The notes beneath the pieces are model-generated. The model did not search any database. It was given only the letters and a program-made list of their open reading frames with translations, and was not told the DNA's origin. Shown piece by piece: positions 34,821-44,600 of a stretch of DNA of 64,000 nt. Origin of the DNA: JAGVSR01 sp963778225 (GTDB lineage Bacteria > Pseudomonadota > Alphaproteobacteria > Rhizobiales > Hyphomicrobiaceae); the NCBI GenBank assembly GCA_963778225.1, contig CAVZTR010000006.1, positions 186,001 to 250,000 of the forward strand, written 5' to 3'. The translations under genes and the position numbers were made by a program. How positions within the stretch are numbered: position 1 is the stretch's first letter; the number at the start of each line of letters is the position of its first letter.

Positions 34821-35969
34821 ATGCGTTCTAAGCGTCGCGTTCCAGCCGGCATCGAGACCAACCGCGTCCTCGTCGGCGATTGCATCCAGGAACTGCGCAA
34901 GCTGCCTTCCGAAAGCGTCGACCTCGTCTTTGCCGACCCGCCCTACAATCTGCAACTCGCCTCCGAACTCCTCCGCCCCAACAACACGCGCGTCGATGGC
35001 GTCGATGACGATTGGGACAAGTTCTCCTCCTTCGCCGCCTACGATCAGTTCTGCCGCGCCTGGCTCAGCGAGTGTCGCCGCATTCTGAAACCCGACGGCG
35101 CGATGTGGGTCATCGGCTCCTATCACAATGTCTTCCGCCTCGGCGTCGCCCTGCAGGATCTGGGCTTCTGGATCCAGAACGACATCATCTGGCGCAAGGT
35201 GAACCCGATGCCGAATTTTCGCGGCAAGCGTTTCACCAACGCGCACGAAACGCTCATCTGGGCTGGCCGTGATCAGAAATCCCGCGTCACGTTCAACTAT
35301 GAAAGCCTCAAGGCTCTCAACGACGACATCCAGATGCGCTCAGATTGGCTTTATCCGATCTGCGCCGGCCCCGAGCGCCTGAAGGACGACGGCGGTCGCA
35401 AAGCCCATCCCACGCAGAAGCCCGAAGCACTGCTCGGCCGCATCCTGCTTGCCACCACCAACGTCGGCGATGTCGTGCTCGATCCCTTTTTCGGCACCGG
35501 CACCACCGGCGCGGTCGCGCAGCGTTTCGGCCGCCGCTGGATCGGCATCGAGCGCGACGAAGACTATGCCCGCGCCGCCCGCGAGCGCATCGCCATGGTC
35601 GAGACCATGAAAACAAGCGCGCTTGAAACCGTCCGCTCCAAACGCGCCGAACCGCGCGTGCCCTTCGGCACCATCATCGAACTCGGCATGCTTCCACCCG
35701 GCAGCCCGCTGTTCGACGAGCGCCGCCGCGTCCGCGCCGAAGTAAAGGCCGATGGCTCCGTCGCCCTCCCCGGCATGCAGGGCTCGATCCATCGCGTCGG
35801 CGCCTTCGCGCAGGGCAAGTCCGCCTGCAACGGCTGGACCTTCTGGCACTTCGAACGCGAAGGAAAACTCACCTCCATCGATACGCTGCGCGAAACCGCC
35901 AAGGAACGCCTGGGCCTGACCCCATCGGCGGCGACCCGCAGCGAAATCCTTGTCGAGGCGGCCGAATAG
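34821..35969 (+). CDS. ccrM: Cell-cycle regulated GANTC adenine methyltransferase CcrM
   Basis: 382 aa beta-class N6-adenine methyltransferase. Catalytic Asp-Pro-Pro-Tyr-Asn-Leu near residue 39 comes before the SAM motif Asp-Pro-Phe-Phe-Gly-Thr-Gly-Thr-Thr near 226, as in CcrM. The C-terminal ~95 residues (Gly-Thr-Ile-Ile-Glu-Leu-Gly-Met-Leu, Gly-Trp-Thr-Phe-Trp-His-Phe) are the CcrM-specific DNA-binding region. It methylates GANTC after replication and is usually essential in alphaproteobacteria. A GAGTC site at 34681 lies 140 bp upstream and a TTAACC half-site near 34710 could bind CtrA; the latter is weak. Confidence 0.95.
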   Translation: MRSKRRVPAGIETNRVLVGDCIQELRKLPSESVDLVFADPPYNLQLASELLRPNNTRVDGVDDDWDKFSSFAAYDQFCRAWLSECRRILKPDGAMWVIGSYHNVFRLGVALQDLGFWIQNDIIWRKVNPMPNFRGKRFTNAHETLIWAGRDQKSRVTFNYESLKALNDDIQMRSDWLYPICAGPERLKDDGGRKAHPTQKPEALLGRILLATTNVGDVVLDPFFGTGTTGAVAQRFGRRWIGIERDEDYARAARERIAMVETMKTSALETVRSKRAEPRVPFGTIIELGMLPPGSPLFDERRRVRAEVKADGSVALPGMQGSIHRVGAFAQGKSACNGWTFWHFEREGKLTSIDTLRETAKERLGLTPSAATRSEILVEAAE

Positions 35970-36016
35970 CCACGAAAAGTTGAGAAATCGGGAAAACTTC
36001 CCTGTGGCGCGGCGCA

Positions 36017-36049
36017 TCCGGAAAATGCAACAAAGTAACACTTTCCGGA
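36017..36049 (+). promoter_or_regulatory. Inverted repeat covering the histidine kinase ribosome site
   Basis: TCCGGAAA (36017-36024) and TTTCCGGA (36042-36049), perfect 8-bp arms, 17-nt spacer. The right arm overlaps the GGAG (36047-36050) that serves the TTG start at 36059, so it could be an operator in DNA or a hairpin that hides the ribosome site in RNA. Confidence 0.7.
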
Positions 36050-36058
36050 GACCATCCC

Positions 36059-37432
36059 TTGCGCGTGTCCTTGAGGCTCGGCCTCATCCTTGCCATTGCC
36101 GCCATTCTCATGAGCACGCTCTCAGTCAGCGCGGTGCTGACGTACTGGCACGCGGTGCACAAGGTCGAAGTCGAATTGCAGAGCACGCTGTCTGCGGCTC
36201 AGCGGACCATCCGCGTCGCCCTGCAGGACATCGAAGGCTCGCCTTCTGAATCGCGCCAGGTCGGACGCCTCGTCCGCACCTTTGATGCAAGCCGCCACGT
36301 CCGCGTCGAACTGAAAGGATCAGACGGCACGACGCTCCAGTCGTCCACACCCGCCCCCGTACAGAGCGGAATGCCATCTTGGTTCTACCGCGCACTGGCC
36401 CCTCGGGAACTGACCGCACGCGTCGACTGGCCATCGGGAACCCAACTCCAGCAGCACATCCTGGTCACCGCCGATCCGCGCAACGAAGCCGGAGAAGTCT
36501 GGAGCGACGTCCGCCTCCACTTGACCACCATCCTGCTCTTCTGCCTGCTCACGCTTGCCATCCTCTCCGCGCTGCTTGGCTACGCGTTGAGCCCGTTCGC
36601 GCGCTTCCTTGAAGCCTTCGAACGCACAGGCAAAGGCGCGGTCGGTGAACAACTGCCCGTCGCCGGCCCCCTGGAATTGCAAAGCCTCGCCGCAGGCTTC
36701 AACCGCATGTCTGCTCTACTTGCCGAAACGCAGGAAAAAAACTGCAAGCTCGACTCCCAGCTTGAAGCCGTCCAGGAAGAGGAACGCGCCAGCCTCGCCC
36801 GCGACCTCCACGATGAAGTCGGCCCGCTCCTGTTCTCCATCGACGTGGATGCGACGACGATCCGCGACCTTGCTGAAAAAAAGAGCGAGCCGAAGTTCAC
36901 GGAACGCGCACTCTCGATTCAAGACGCCGTCTCGCAGGTCAAGGAACAAGTCCGATCAATCCTCTGGCAGTTGCGCCCCGGCCTCGTTTTGGATCTCGGT
37001 CTCACCAACGCGTTGGAAAACATGCTGGCCCCCCTCAAGGCCCGGCACCCCCGTGTCCAGTTCACCCTCGACGCCCCCAGAAAAACCTGGCAGCCGCAAA
37101 TCGACATTGCCCTTCTGGCGATCGTGCGAGAAGCAGTCTTGAACGCGCTGAAGCACGGAAAACCCAAGCACATTGCCATTCGCATCGGCTCGCCCACCGG
37201 CGAAACGATCGAAGCGATCGTCACCAACGACGGCGGCGCGCGCACGGCCGCACTCAACTCTGGCAGCCTCGGCGTCATCAGCATGCAAGAGCGTACGAAG
37301 CTGCTCGGCGGTCATCTGTCGATTGTCGATAACCTCGAGAGAACAGGCGTCGAGGTCCGCGTTTCGATCCCGCTCAAAGGTTCCGGCGGCGGCGCAGCGC
37401 CCGTCGCACCCTCCACTCAAACACTGCAATGA
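36059..37432 (+). CDS. NarL/UhpB-type sensor histidine kinase
   Basis: 457 aa. TTG start 8 nt after GGAG. Membrane helices ~8-28 and ~157-177 flank a periplasmic domain of ~125 residues; HAMP-like region ~178-230; HisKA_3 dimerisation with Arg-Asp-Leu-His-Asp-Glu-Val-Gly-Pro-Leu, where the His is the phosphorylation site; HATPase with Ala-Val-Leu-Asn-Ala-Leu-Lys-His-Gly (N box) and Gly-Ser-Leu-Gly-Val. A Pro/Thr tail ends the protein. The cognate regulator follows after 13 bp. The periplasmic domain has no recognised ligand motif. Confidence 0.9.
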   Translation: MRVSLRLGLILAIAAILMSTLSVSAVLTYWHAVHKVEVELQSTLSAAQRTIRVALQDIEGSPSESRQVGRLVRTFDASRHVRVELKGSDGTTLQSSTPAPVQSGMPSWFYRALAPRELTARVDWPSGTQLQQHILVTADPRNEAGEVWSDVRLHLTTILLFCLLTLAILSALLGYALSPFARFLEAFERTGKGAVGEQLPVAGPLELQSLAAGFNRMSALLAETQEKNCKLDSQLEAVQEEERASLARDLHDEVGPLLFSIDVDATTIRDLAEKKSEPKFTERALSIQDAVSQVKEQVRSILWQLRPGLVLDLGLTNALENMLAPLKARHPRVQFTLDAPRKTWQPQIDIALLAIVREAVLNALKHGKPKHIAIRIGSPTGETIEAIVTNDGGARTAALNSGSLGVISMQERTKLLGGHLSIVDNLERTGVEVRVSIPLKGSGGGAAPVAPSTQTLQ

Positions 37433-37445
37433 GACTGAACTGACA

Positions 37446-38072
37446 ATGAAGCTTCTGATCATCGACGACCACGATATTGTCCGCCAAGGCGTCCGCCGCC
37501 TCCTCTCGCTTTTGCCCGACAGCGTCGTCGCCGAAGCAGGCACTGCCGAAGAGGGCTTCGACGCTTACATGCGCGAGAAGCCGGCCGTCGTCGTGCTCGA
37601 CATCAATCTGGGCGGCGGCAGCGGGCTTGAACTTCTCACCCGTCTGCGCAGCGCCGATCAAGAGGCCCGGGTCGTCATGTTTTCCATGCATGCCGATCCG
37701 GCCTACGCCAATCGCGCTCTGCGTTCTGGCGCATTGGGCTTCGTCGGCAAAAGTGCCAGCGCTGACGAACTCATCGAAGCCGTCAAGGCGGCATCGACCG
37801 GCCGCCGCTATATCGATAAGCGCCTCGCCAGCGACATGGTTCTCAATCCCGTAGAGGGCGACCCGCTGAGTTCGCTCAGCAATCGCGAAACGGAAATTCT
37901 CCGACTTCTCGGCGAAGGCAAGAGCCTCAATGAAATCGCGATCACCTTCGGCATCGCGTACAAAACGGTCGCCAACACCTGCACCCGTCTCAAGGAAAAA
38001 CTGGGCGTCGAGCGCACGGCAGATCTCATCCGCATCTCGCTGGAACGAATGTCGCCGCGCGCACCCGGCTGA
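37446..38072 (+). CDS. LuxR/NarL-family response regulator
   Basis: 208 aa. Receiver: Ile-Ile-Asp-Asp-His-Asp, phosphoacceptor in Val-Val-Val-Leu-Asp-Ile-Asn-Leu-Gly-Gly, Lys in Gly-Lys-Ser-Ala-Ser. The LuxR helix-turn-helix runs from Leu-Ser-Asn-Arg-Glu-Thr-Glu-Ile-Leu-Arg-Leu-Leu to Lys-Leu-Gly-Val. The second acidic and Thr/Ser switch residues are in place (Met-Phe-Ser-Met). It is encoded directly after its kinase; its stop abuts the mutY stop. Targets unknown; the inverted repeat at 36017 is one candidate. Confidence 0.92.
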   Translation: MKLLIIDDHDIVRQGVRRLLSLLPDSVVAEAGTAEEGFDAYMREKPAVVVLDINLGGGSGLELLTRLRSADQEARVVMFSMHADPAYANRALRSGALGFVGKSASADELIEAVKAASTGRRYIDKRLASDMVLNPVEGDPLSSLSNRETEILRLLGEGKSLNEIAITFGIAYKTVANTCTRLKEKLGVERTADLIRISLERMSPRAPG

Positions 38073-39218
38073 TCACTGCTCTTTCAATGCATGCGCGATG
38101 ATCTTGCGCATCACGGACGGCAGCGCCGCCTTGTGCAAATCACGACGCGGCACCCAAAGGCACCGGTCGGGCTCGGCCCAGAACGTCAGCGGCGTTTCCG
38201 GTGCCACGATCGCGCGCAGAACCTGCAATTCCAATCTGAAATGCGTGAAGACGTGGACCACACCGCCGGGCATCGGCCACCAATCGGCGCGTACTGGCGC
38301 CCCGGCCATCGCCATGTCGGCGGCCATCAACGTGTCCGACCAGTCCGTCGACGGCACTTCCAGCATGCCGCCGAGTAGCCCTGATGCAGGGCGCTTCCTC
38401 AAGAGCACCGCACCATCCTCGCGCAAGACGAGGAACGCCGTGCCATACCGCACCGGCCGCTCTGCCTTGGCCGCCTTCTTCGGCAGCGTCTCGGCAATGC
38501 CGCGCGCATGCGCATGACAATCCTGCTGCAGCGGGCACATCAGACATGACGGCCGCCGCGGCGTGCACACCGTCGCGCCCAGATCCATCATCGCCTGCGC
38601 GTGATCCCCCGCGCGCTTCGCCGGCGTGAGCGTCGCCGCCAGCCGCTTGATCTCGCGCTTGGCACCCGGCAGCGGATGCGTCACCGCGAACAGCCGCGAC
38701 ACCACGCGCTCGATGTTTCCATCCACCGGCGTCGCTGGCGCGCCGTATGCAATCGCTGCAATCGCCGCCGCCGTGTATGGCCCGACACCTGGCAGTTCGA
38801 GCAGTTCAGCTTCGGTCCGCGGAAACTGCGCGTCTACCCGCGCCGCCACGGCAACCGCACACTGATGCAGATTGCGCGCACGCGAATAATAGCCAAGCCC
38901 TGCCCACATCGCGAGGACGTCGTCGAGTGGCGCTGCCGCCAAATCGCCGACCGTCGGCCAGCGTTTCACGAATTTTTCGTAGTAGGGAATGACAGCTTTC
39001 ACCGTCGTCTGCTGCAGCATGATCTCGCTCAGCCAGACACGATAAGGGTCTTGTTTCTTCCGCCCCCGCGCGCGCCACGGTAGATCGCGCCGCTCCGCGT
39101 CGTACCACGCGAGCAAAGCATCGACGGTGTCCGGGCCGGCCGGCCGGAGCGGCAGTTGCTTTCGGGCCACGAGCGTCACGTCGCTCCCCCTTCGCTGCAA
39201 ACGCGAATCAGCTTTCAT
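38073..39218 (-). CDS. mutY: A/G-specific adenine glycosylase
   Basis: 381 aa. The catalytic Glu is in Glu-Ile-Met-Leu-Gln-Gln-Thr-Thr-Val, the helix-hairpin-helix is Leu-Pro-Gly-Val-Gly-Pro-Tyr-Thr-Ala, the catalytic Asp is in Val-Asp-Gly-Asn, and the [4Fe-4S] ligands are Cys-x6-Cys-x2-Cys-x5-Cys. The C-terminal NUDIX-like domain recognises 8-oxoG. It removes adenine mispaired with 8-oxoguanine. A GTG at 39179 with GGGGGAG just upstream may be the true start; the ATG at 39218 lacks one. Confidence 0.93.
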   Translation of the reverse strand: MKADSRLQRRGSDVTLVARKQLPLRPAGPDTVDALLAWYDAERRDLPWRARGRKKQDPYRVWLSEIMLQQTTVKAVIPYYEKFVKRWPTVGDLAAAPLDDVLAMWAGLGYYSRARNLHQCAVAVAARVDAQFPRTEAELLELPGVGPYTAAAIAAIAYGAPATPVDGNIERVVSRLFAVTHPLPGAKREIKRLAATLTPAKRAGDHAQAMMDLGATVCTPRRPSCLMCPLQQDCHAHARGIAETLPKKAAKAERPVRYGTAFLVLREDGAVLLRKRPASGLLGGMLEVPSTDWSDTLMAADMAMAGAPVRADWWPMPGGVVHVFTHFRLELQVLRAIVAPETPLTFWAEPDRCLWVPRRDLHKAALPSVMRKIIAHALKEQ

Positions 39219-39265
39219 AGGGTAATGACCGCGCGGTCCCGCGCAAACCGACTTCGCAAATCACT

Positions 39266-39379
39266 CCCGCGCACGGCAGCCGGCTCCACGACAGCGGAGT
39301 CGCCTTGCGCCACCAAGAACGTCCCGCGCAAGGCGGCCGGCTCCGCGACAGCGGTGTCGCCTTGCGCCACCAAAAGAGG
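39266..39379. repeat. Two-copy 57-bp direct repeat
   Basis: Units 39266-39322 and 39323-39379 share most positions (both begin CCCGCGCA, both contain CGACAGCGG and GTCGCCTTGCGCCACCAA). It lies between the divergent mutY and DUF721 genes. Copy 1 retains a GAGTC (GANTC) at 39297 that copy 2 has lost; copy 2 supplies the AGAGG ribosome site of the next gene. Confidence 0.9.
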
Positions 39380-39387
39380 CACCACGC

Positions 39388-39966
39388 ATGGCGAAGCCGA
39401 ACCGCAACACCACGCCCCCGCCCGCCTGGAGCGGCACCATCGTTCGTGCGCGGCTTGGGCCCTCGCTGTCACGCGGCCGGGGACCCGCAAGCAAGTCCGT
39501 TGGGGCGTTTGTGCCGGGGCTTACCCGTAAAGCATTCGAGAAGTTCGGCTTTTCCACAGCCTCCCTGATCATGGATTGGCCCCGCATCGCCGGCGCCGAC
39601 CTTGCGCAATGGACCACGCCCGAGCGCGTAAAGTGGCCGCAAGGCTTCGAGACCGCTGAACTCGCTCAAGAAAGTGGCGCCCGCCCCGGTGCCACGCTCG
39701 TCCTCCGCGTCGATCCTGCCCGCGCGCTCGATGTGGAATACCGCGCCCGCCAGATAATCGAGCGCATCAACGCCTACTTCGGCTACCGCGCGATTGCGGA
39801 ACTGCGCATCCTCCAGGCTCCGTTGCCCGCCCACGCGATTGCCGCCTCGCGATCGGTGACCAAACCGGCGGCCCAGCCGCAGCACGCGACCTTGCCCGAC
39901 GACCCGCTGGCCCGCGCCTTGGCTCGCATGGAAGCCGGCGTGCGGGGCGCGACCCGCCGCACCTGA
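39388..39966 (+). CDS. DUF721 (DciA-like) protein
   Basis: 192 aa. AGAGG lies 8 nt before the ATG. The conserved part (~40-140) includes Trp-Pro-Arg-Ile-Ala-Gly-Ala-Asp-Leu-Ala, Thr-Pro-Glu-Arg-Val-Lys-Trp-Pro and Ala-Leu-Asp-Val-Glu-Tyr-Arg-Ala-Arg-Gln-Ile-Ile-Glu-Arg-Ile-Asn, which resembles DUF721/DciA. DciA loads or helps DnaB helicase in bacteria lacking DnaC; alphaproteobacterial copies of this length have not all been tested. Flanks mutY and the DsbA pair, an arrangement common in this order. Confidence 0.85.
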   Translation: MAKPNRNTTPPPAWSGTIVRARLGPSLSRGRGPASKSVGAFVPGLTRKAFEKFGFSTASLIMDWPRIAGADLAQWTTPERVKWPQGFETAELAQESGARPGATLVLRVDPARALDVEYRARQIIERINAYFGYRAIAELRILQAPLPAHAIAASRSVTKPAAQPQHATLPDDPLARALARMEAGVRGATRRT

Positions 39967-40106
39967 CCACGCCGGTCGCATTACGGGCTATTCAGTTGGC
40001 ATTCAGATGCTTTTTGCCTTAATGCGGCAGTGACCGCGTGTTACGGGCCTGAACATCATCCATCAGGCGTCGAACGCGCCAAGAGTGGATCGATCAGGAG
40101 CCGCCC

Positions 40107-40784
40107 GTGAAGACTTTTCTCAATCTTTTCAGCATCGACCGTCGTGCGGCCCTCGCACTCGGCGGCATCGGCGCGATGGCCCTCGCGGCTGCCACGCAGC
40201 CCCTGCTTGCCCGACCCGGTGACGGCCCCACTGAAGTTGCCGTCGAAGCCTTGATGAACCAGCCGGAATTGCCTGACCTCGTCATGGGCAAGCCCGACGC
40301 CAAGGTGACGATTGTCGAATATGCCTCGATGACCTGCGGCCACTGCAAGCAGTTCCACACCAAGGTGCTGCCGGAGCTGAAAACGAAATACGTCGACACC
40401 GGCAAGGTCCGGATCGTGTTCCGCGAGTTCCCGCTCGATCCCCGCGCATTCGCAGCGTCCATGCTCGCCCGTTGCGCCGGTGGCGAAAAGACCCTGCCGA
40501 TGATCAGCGCGCTGTTCGAGACCCAGGCCGACTGGGCCTACGTGAAGGAAAACCCCACACCGAAGCTATTCGAGATCGCCAAGCAGGCCGGCTTCACCCA
40601 GGAAAGCTTCGACAAGTGCCTGACCGACCAGGCGCTTCTCGACAAGCTGACGGCCATTCGCACACGCGCCGCCGAAACATTTGGCGTCAGCGCCACGCCC
40701 TCATTCTACATCAATGGTAAGAAGCTGACCGAGCCGCCGACCATCGAAGGCTTCGACAAGACATTGGAACCGCTCCTGAAATGA
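40107..40784 (+). CDS. DsbA-family thiol:disulfide oxidoreductase, possible Tat export
   Basis: 225 aa. GTG start with AGGAG 6 nt upstream. The N-terminus Asp-Arg-Arg-Ala-Ala-Leu-Ala-Leu-Gly-Gly followed by a hydrophobic stretch looks like a twin-arginine signal. Thioredoxin fold with Cys-Gly-His-Cys near residue 77, an inserted helical domain, and the cis-Pro motif Ser-Ala-Thr-Pro-Ser-Phe near 195. It catalyses or repairs disulfides in the periplasm. The next gene overlaps by ATGA and encodes a second member. Confidence 0.9.
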   Translation: MKTFLNLFSIDRRAALALGGIGAMALAAATQPLLARPGDGPTEVAVEALMNQPELPDLVMGKPDAKVTIVEYASMTCGHCKQFHTKVLPELKTKYVDTGKVRIVFREFPLDPRAFAASMLARCAGGEKTLPMISALFETQADWAYVKENPTPKLFEIAKQAGFTQESFDKCLTDQALLDKLTAIRTRAAETFGVSATPSFYINGKKLTEPPTIEGFDKTLEPLLK

Positions 40785-41581
40785 GCCTGCGCGCGGCACG
40801 AGGTCATCGTCTGACTATCCTCGTGCCGCTCGCCGCGGCCCTCGCGCTTGCGGCCTGCACCAACTCTGGAGCGCCGACAATTGGCGGCAGTTCCGCCGGG
40901 ACAGCCGCCGTCACGACCGATGCCCCGTCTAGCGGCATTGGTGCGCTGAACGAGATACCCGACCCCACCGCCGGCGCACGCCAGATCATCCAGAACCCGA
41001 CGCTCGCCGACGTCATCGCCCCGAGCCCTGATCTGCCGGAGATGGCCCTCGGACGCGACGACGCTCCGGTTACGATTATCAAATACATGTCGCTGACCTG
41101 CCCGCACTGTCGCGCGTTCCACCGGGACGTGTTCCCGCAACTGAAGCGCGAATACATCGACACCGGAAAAGTCAGATTTGTGCTGCGTGAATTCCCGATC
41201 GGCAAAACGTCGGGCACGGCCACGATCGCGCTTCGCTGCGCCGCGCCCGACAAGTATTTCACGCTCTACGGTAAGTTCCTTGAACAGCAGGCCTCCTGGG
41301 TTTCTCAAGAGGTCCGCCTTGATCCCATTTTCGCGGTCGCGACACAGGTGGGGGTAACGCGCCCCGAATTCGATCGCTGCTTGCAGAATCAGGCCATGAT
41401 TGACGCGTTGAAGCGCGTGAAAGACCGGGGCCGCACGCTCGGCATTATCGGAACGCCGAATTTCTTCATCCAGAACCAGCGGGTGAAGAGCACGCTGACG
41501 ATGGCCGAGATCCGCAGCAAGGTCGATCCGCTCCTGAGCGGGCGTCCCGCCGCCACCGCGAACGCGGTCCCCGCGCGCTAG
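40781..41581 (+). CDS. DsbA-family lipoprotein
   Basis: 266 aa. The hydrophobic signal ends Leu-Ala-Ala-Cys (~residue 25), so it is probably a lipoprotein, followed by a Ser/Gly/Thr linker. Catalytic Cys-Pro-His-Cys near 107 and Gly-Thr-Pro-Asn-Phe cis-Pro motif near 225. It is a diverged duplicate of the upstream gene, with a different redox dipeptide (Pro-His against Gly-His), which usually makes a stronger oxidant. Probably co-translated. Confidence 0.88.
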   Translation: MSLRAARGHRLTILVPLAAALALAACTNSGAPTIGGSSAGTAAVTTDAPSSGIGALNEIPDPTAGARQIIQNPTLADVIAPSPDLPEMALGRDDAPVTIIKYMSLTCPHCRAFHRDVFPQLKREYIDTGKVRFVLREFPIGKTSGTATIALRCAAPDKYFTLYGKFLEQQASWVSQEVRLDPIFAVATQVGVTRPEFDRCLQNQAMIDALKRVKDRGRTLGIIGTPNFFIQNQRVKSTLTMAEIRSKVDPLLSGRPAATANAVPAR

Positions 41582-41671
41582 ACAGAGCCGCCTCGATCGG
41601 GTGCACTGGCATCTGCATGGGGCAACTGTTGGCATTTCGAAACGCCCACGTGCGTCCGAGACCATAATCGA

Positions 41672-44600
41672 ATGAAGATCAACCGCCTGAGGCTCTTGGG
41701 CTTCAAATCGTTCGTCGAGCCGACCGACCTCATTGTCGAGGCCGGGCTGACGGGCGTTGTCGGCCCCAACGGTTGCGGCAAGTCTAATCTTCTCGAAGCA
41801 CTCCGCTGGGTCATGGGCGAGACCTCGCACAAGTCGATGCGCGCCGCCGCCATGGACGACGTGATCTTCTCCGGCACCAACACCCGCCCGGCCCGCAACT
41901 CTGCCGAAGTCACGCTCTTCCTCGACAATGCCGAACGCAAGGCGCCGGCCGAATTCAACGATCACGACGTCATCGAGATCACGCGCCGCATCGAACGCGA
42001 AGCCGGCTCCGCCTACCGCATCAACGGCAAGGAAGCCCGCGCCCGCGATGTGAAGATCCTGTTCGAGGACGCTGCCACCGGCGCGCGCTCGCCCGCGCTC
42101 GTTCGTCAGGGCCAGATCTCCGAGATCGTCAACGCCAAGCCTGAACAGCGCCGCCGCGTTCTCGAAGATGCTGCCGGCATCGCCGGTCTCCATAGCCGTC
42201 GCCACGAAGCCGAGTTGCGCCTCAAGGCCGCCGAGAACAACCTCGCCCGCCTCGGCGACATCATGGGCGGCCTCTCGTCTCAAATCGAAAGCCTGAAACG
42301 CCAAGCTCGCCAGGCCCGCCGCTACAAGGAACTCTCTGGCGATATCCGCCGCACCGAAGCGCTCGTTTTCCATCTCTCGTGGGCGGAAGCACAAGCTCTT
42401 GTCGACCAGGAAGAGAAGAACCTCACCGACGCAACCGCGCGATTGGGTCTCGCCACCGAAACCGAGTCACGCGCGCTGCGCGCCGAGGCTGAACTCGCCG
42501 AACACCTGCCGCCCTTGCGCGATACCGAAGCCGCAAAGGGCGCCGCTCTCGGCCGCCTCAAGATTGAACAGGAGACGTTCGAAAAAGAAGCCGAGCGCGC
42601 CCGCCAGCGCACGAACGAACTCGTCAACCGCCAGACGCAGCTCGAACGCGACATCGCCCGCGAAACGCACGCCATAACTGAAGCTCGCGATGTTCTGGCC
42701 CGTCTCGAAAAAGATTTGGCGACCCTCATCGAGGCCGAAAACGGCGCCGTCGCCGCCGAAGACAAAGCCGCCGCCGAACTCACCGATCTCGAACAGAAGC
42801 TCGACGCCGCCGAAAAATCACTTGCCGACATCACGCACCGTGCCGCCGAACAGCGCGCCCGCCGCCGGTCACTGGACACCGCCGTCGCCGAACGCCGCGA
42901 CGCCGTGGCCCGCCTCGAAAAGCAAGCAGCCTCTCTCGAAGCGCAAACGCGCGACATCCAGGGCCGCGCGCCTGACGTCGTCGAACTCCAGGAGACGACG
43001 GAAAAAGGCCACCTTCTCACCGAACGCTCCGCCCGTCTCGAACGCGAGATTCATGAGGCCGAAGAACAAGTCACTGCCGCTGCCGAAGCCGCCAATCGGC
43101 ATCGCGATGAAGCCGCCTCCGCGCGTCTCCTGCTCTCCAATCTCAAGACCGAGCGCGAAACCCTCGCCAAGCTCCTGATCCCCGTTCGTGATGACGACCT
43201 GCCGCCCATCGTCGATCAGATCAGCGTCACGCCCGGCTACGAAGCCGCACTGGGAGCAGCCCTTGGCGAAGACCTCACCGCGCCTGTCGCGGAAGACGCG
43301 CCGGTCCACTGGCGTCTGCTCCACATTGAAACCGCGATCGACCCCGCCTTGCCTCATGGCGTCGAGCCTCTGAGCCGCTATGTCGACGCGCCGCCCGAAC
43401 TGCAACGCCGCTTGTCGCAAATCGGTGTGGTGCCGCACGAAAACGGTCCGGTGCTTCAACAGAACCTCGCCGCAGGCCAGCGCCTCGTCAGCGTCGACGG
43501 CGACTTGTGGCGGTGGGACGGCTACGTTGCCGCCAGTGGTGGCGCCACGCTTGCCGCTCAGCGCCTGGCCGAACGCAACCGCATGGCTGAGATCGAGGAG
43601 CGCGAACATGCAGCCCGCGCCGACGCCAGCACTCTTCTGAATGCCGAGGCCTCCTCAATCGAAGCGCACGCCGCGGCGCAGACCGTCGAGCGCACACTGC
43701 GTGCGGAGTGGCGCAAGACGCAGTCCGAACTTGGCGAAACCCGTAATCGCCTCTCCGTCATCGAAAAGATGGCCCGCGAAACCGAGGCCAAGCTCGCAGC
43801 CGTCGCCGAAGCCAAGGAACGACTTGCTGCGGACTTCAGCGAGGCCCGCGCCCGCTTGACGGAAACAGAGGCCGCGCGCGACGACGAAGCCAAATCCGAA
43901 AACCTCGAACCCGTCGCCAACGCTGCGCACGAAACAGCACAAGCCGCACGCCGTGCCGCCGGCGAGGCACGCGGCAAGCTGCAAGCCCTGCGCCGCGAAC
44001 GCCAACTCAACGCCGAGCGCCAGACCTCCGCGCGCGCCGACCGCGACCGCTGGACGGCCCGCCAGCATGGCGCCGAACAGCAGATCAAGAGCTTGGAAGA
44101 GCGCCTCGCCGAGACCCGCGCCGAACTCGAAACGCTGGCCGATCTTCCCGAAAAGATCGCCGAGCGCCGCAGCGCGATCCTCTCCGCCATCAGCGCCGCG
44201 GAAAGTGACCGCCAGGCCGCGGCCGACAAACTCGCCCTTGCCGACACCGCGCTGCGCGAAGCCGTCCAAGCCATGCGCGCCGCTCAAGCTCAAGTTTCGG
44301 AAGCCCGCGAGGGCCGCGCTCGCATCGAGGCTCGGCTCGAAAACGCCCGCGCCCGTCGCCAGGAGGAATCCCGCCGCATCCGCGAGACGTTCGAGGTCGC
44401 ACCCGACGATTGCCTCTCACTGGCGGGCATTGAACGCGGCGCCGCCCTGCCCCCGCTTCTCGACATCGACCGTCAACTGCAGCGCCTCAAAGCCGACCGC
44501 GAACGCCTCGGCGGCGTCAACCTCCAGGCTGACGACGAGTTGACTGTCCTCCTTGAGCAAATCAGCTCCATGGAAACCGAGAAGGCCGATGTCGAACAGG

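Noticed and set aside
39156..39530. Frame containing two 19-residue repeats across the 57-bp tandem repeat
   Set aside because: 57 is a multiple of three, so any frame shows the repeat; it overlaps mutY and DUF721 starts and lacks coding features.
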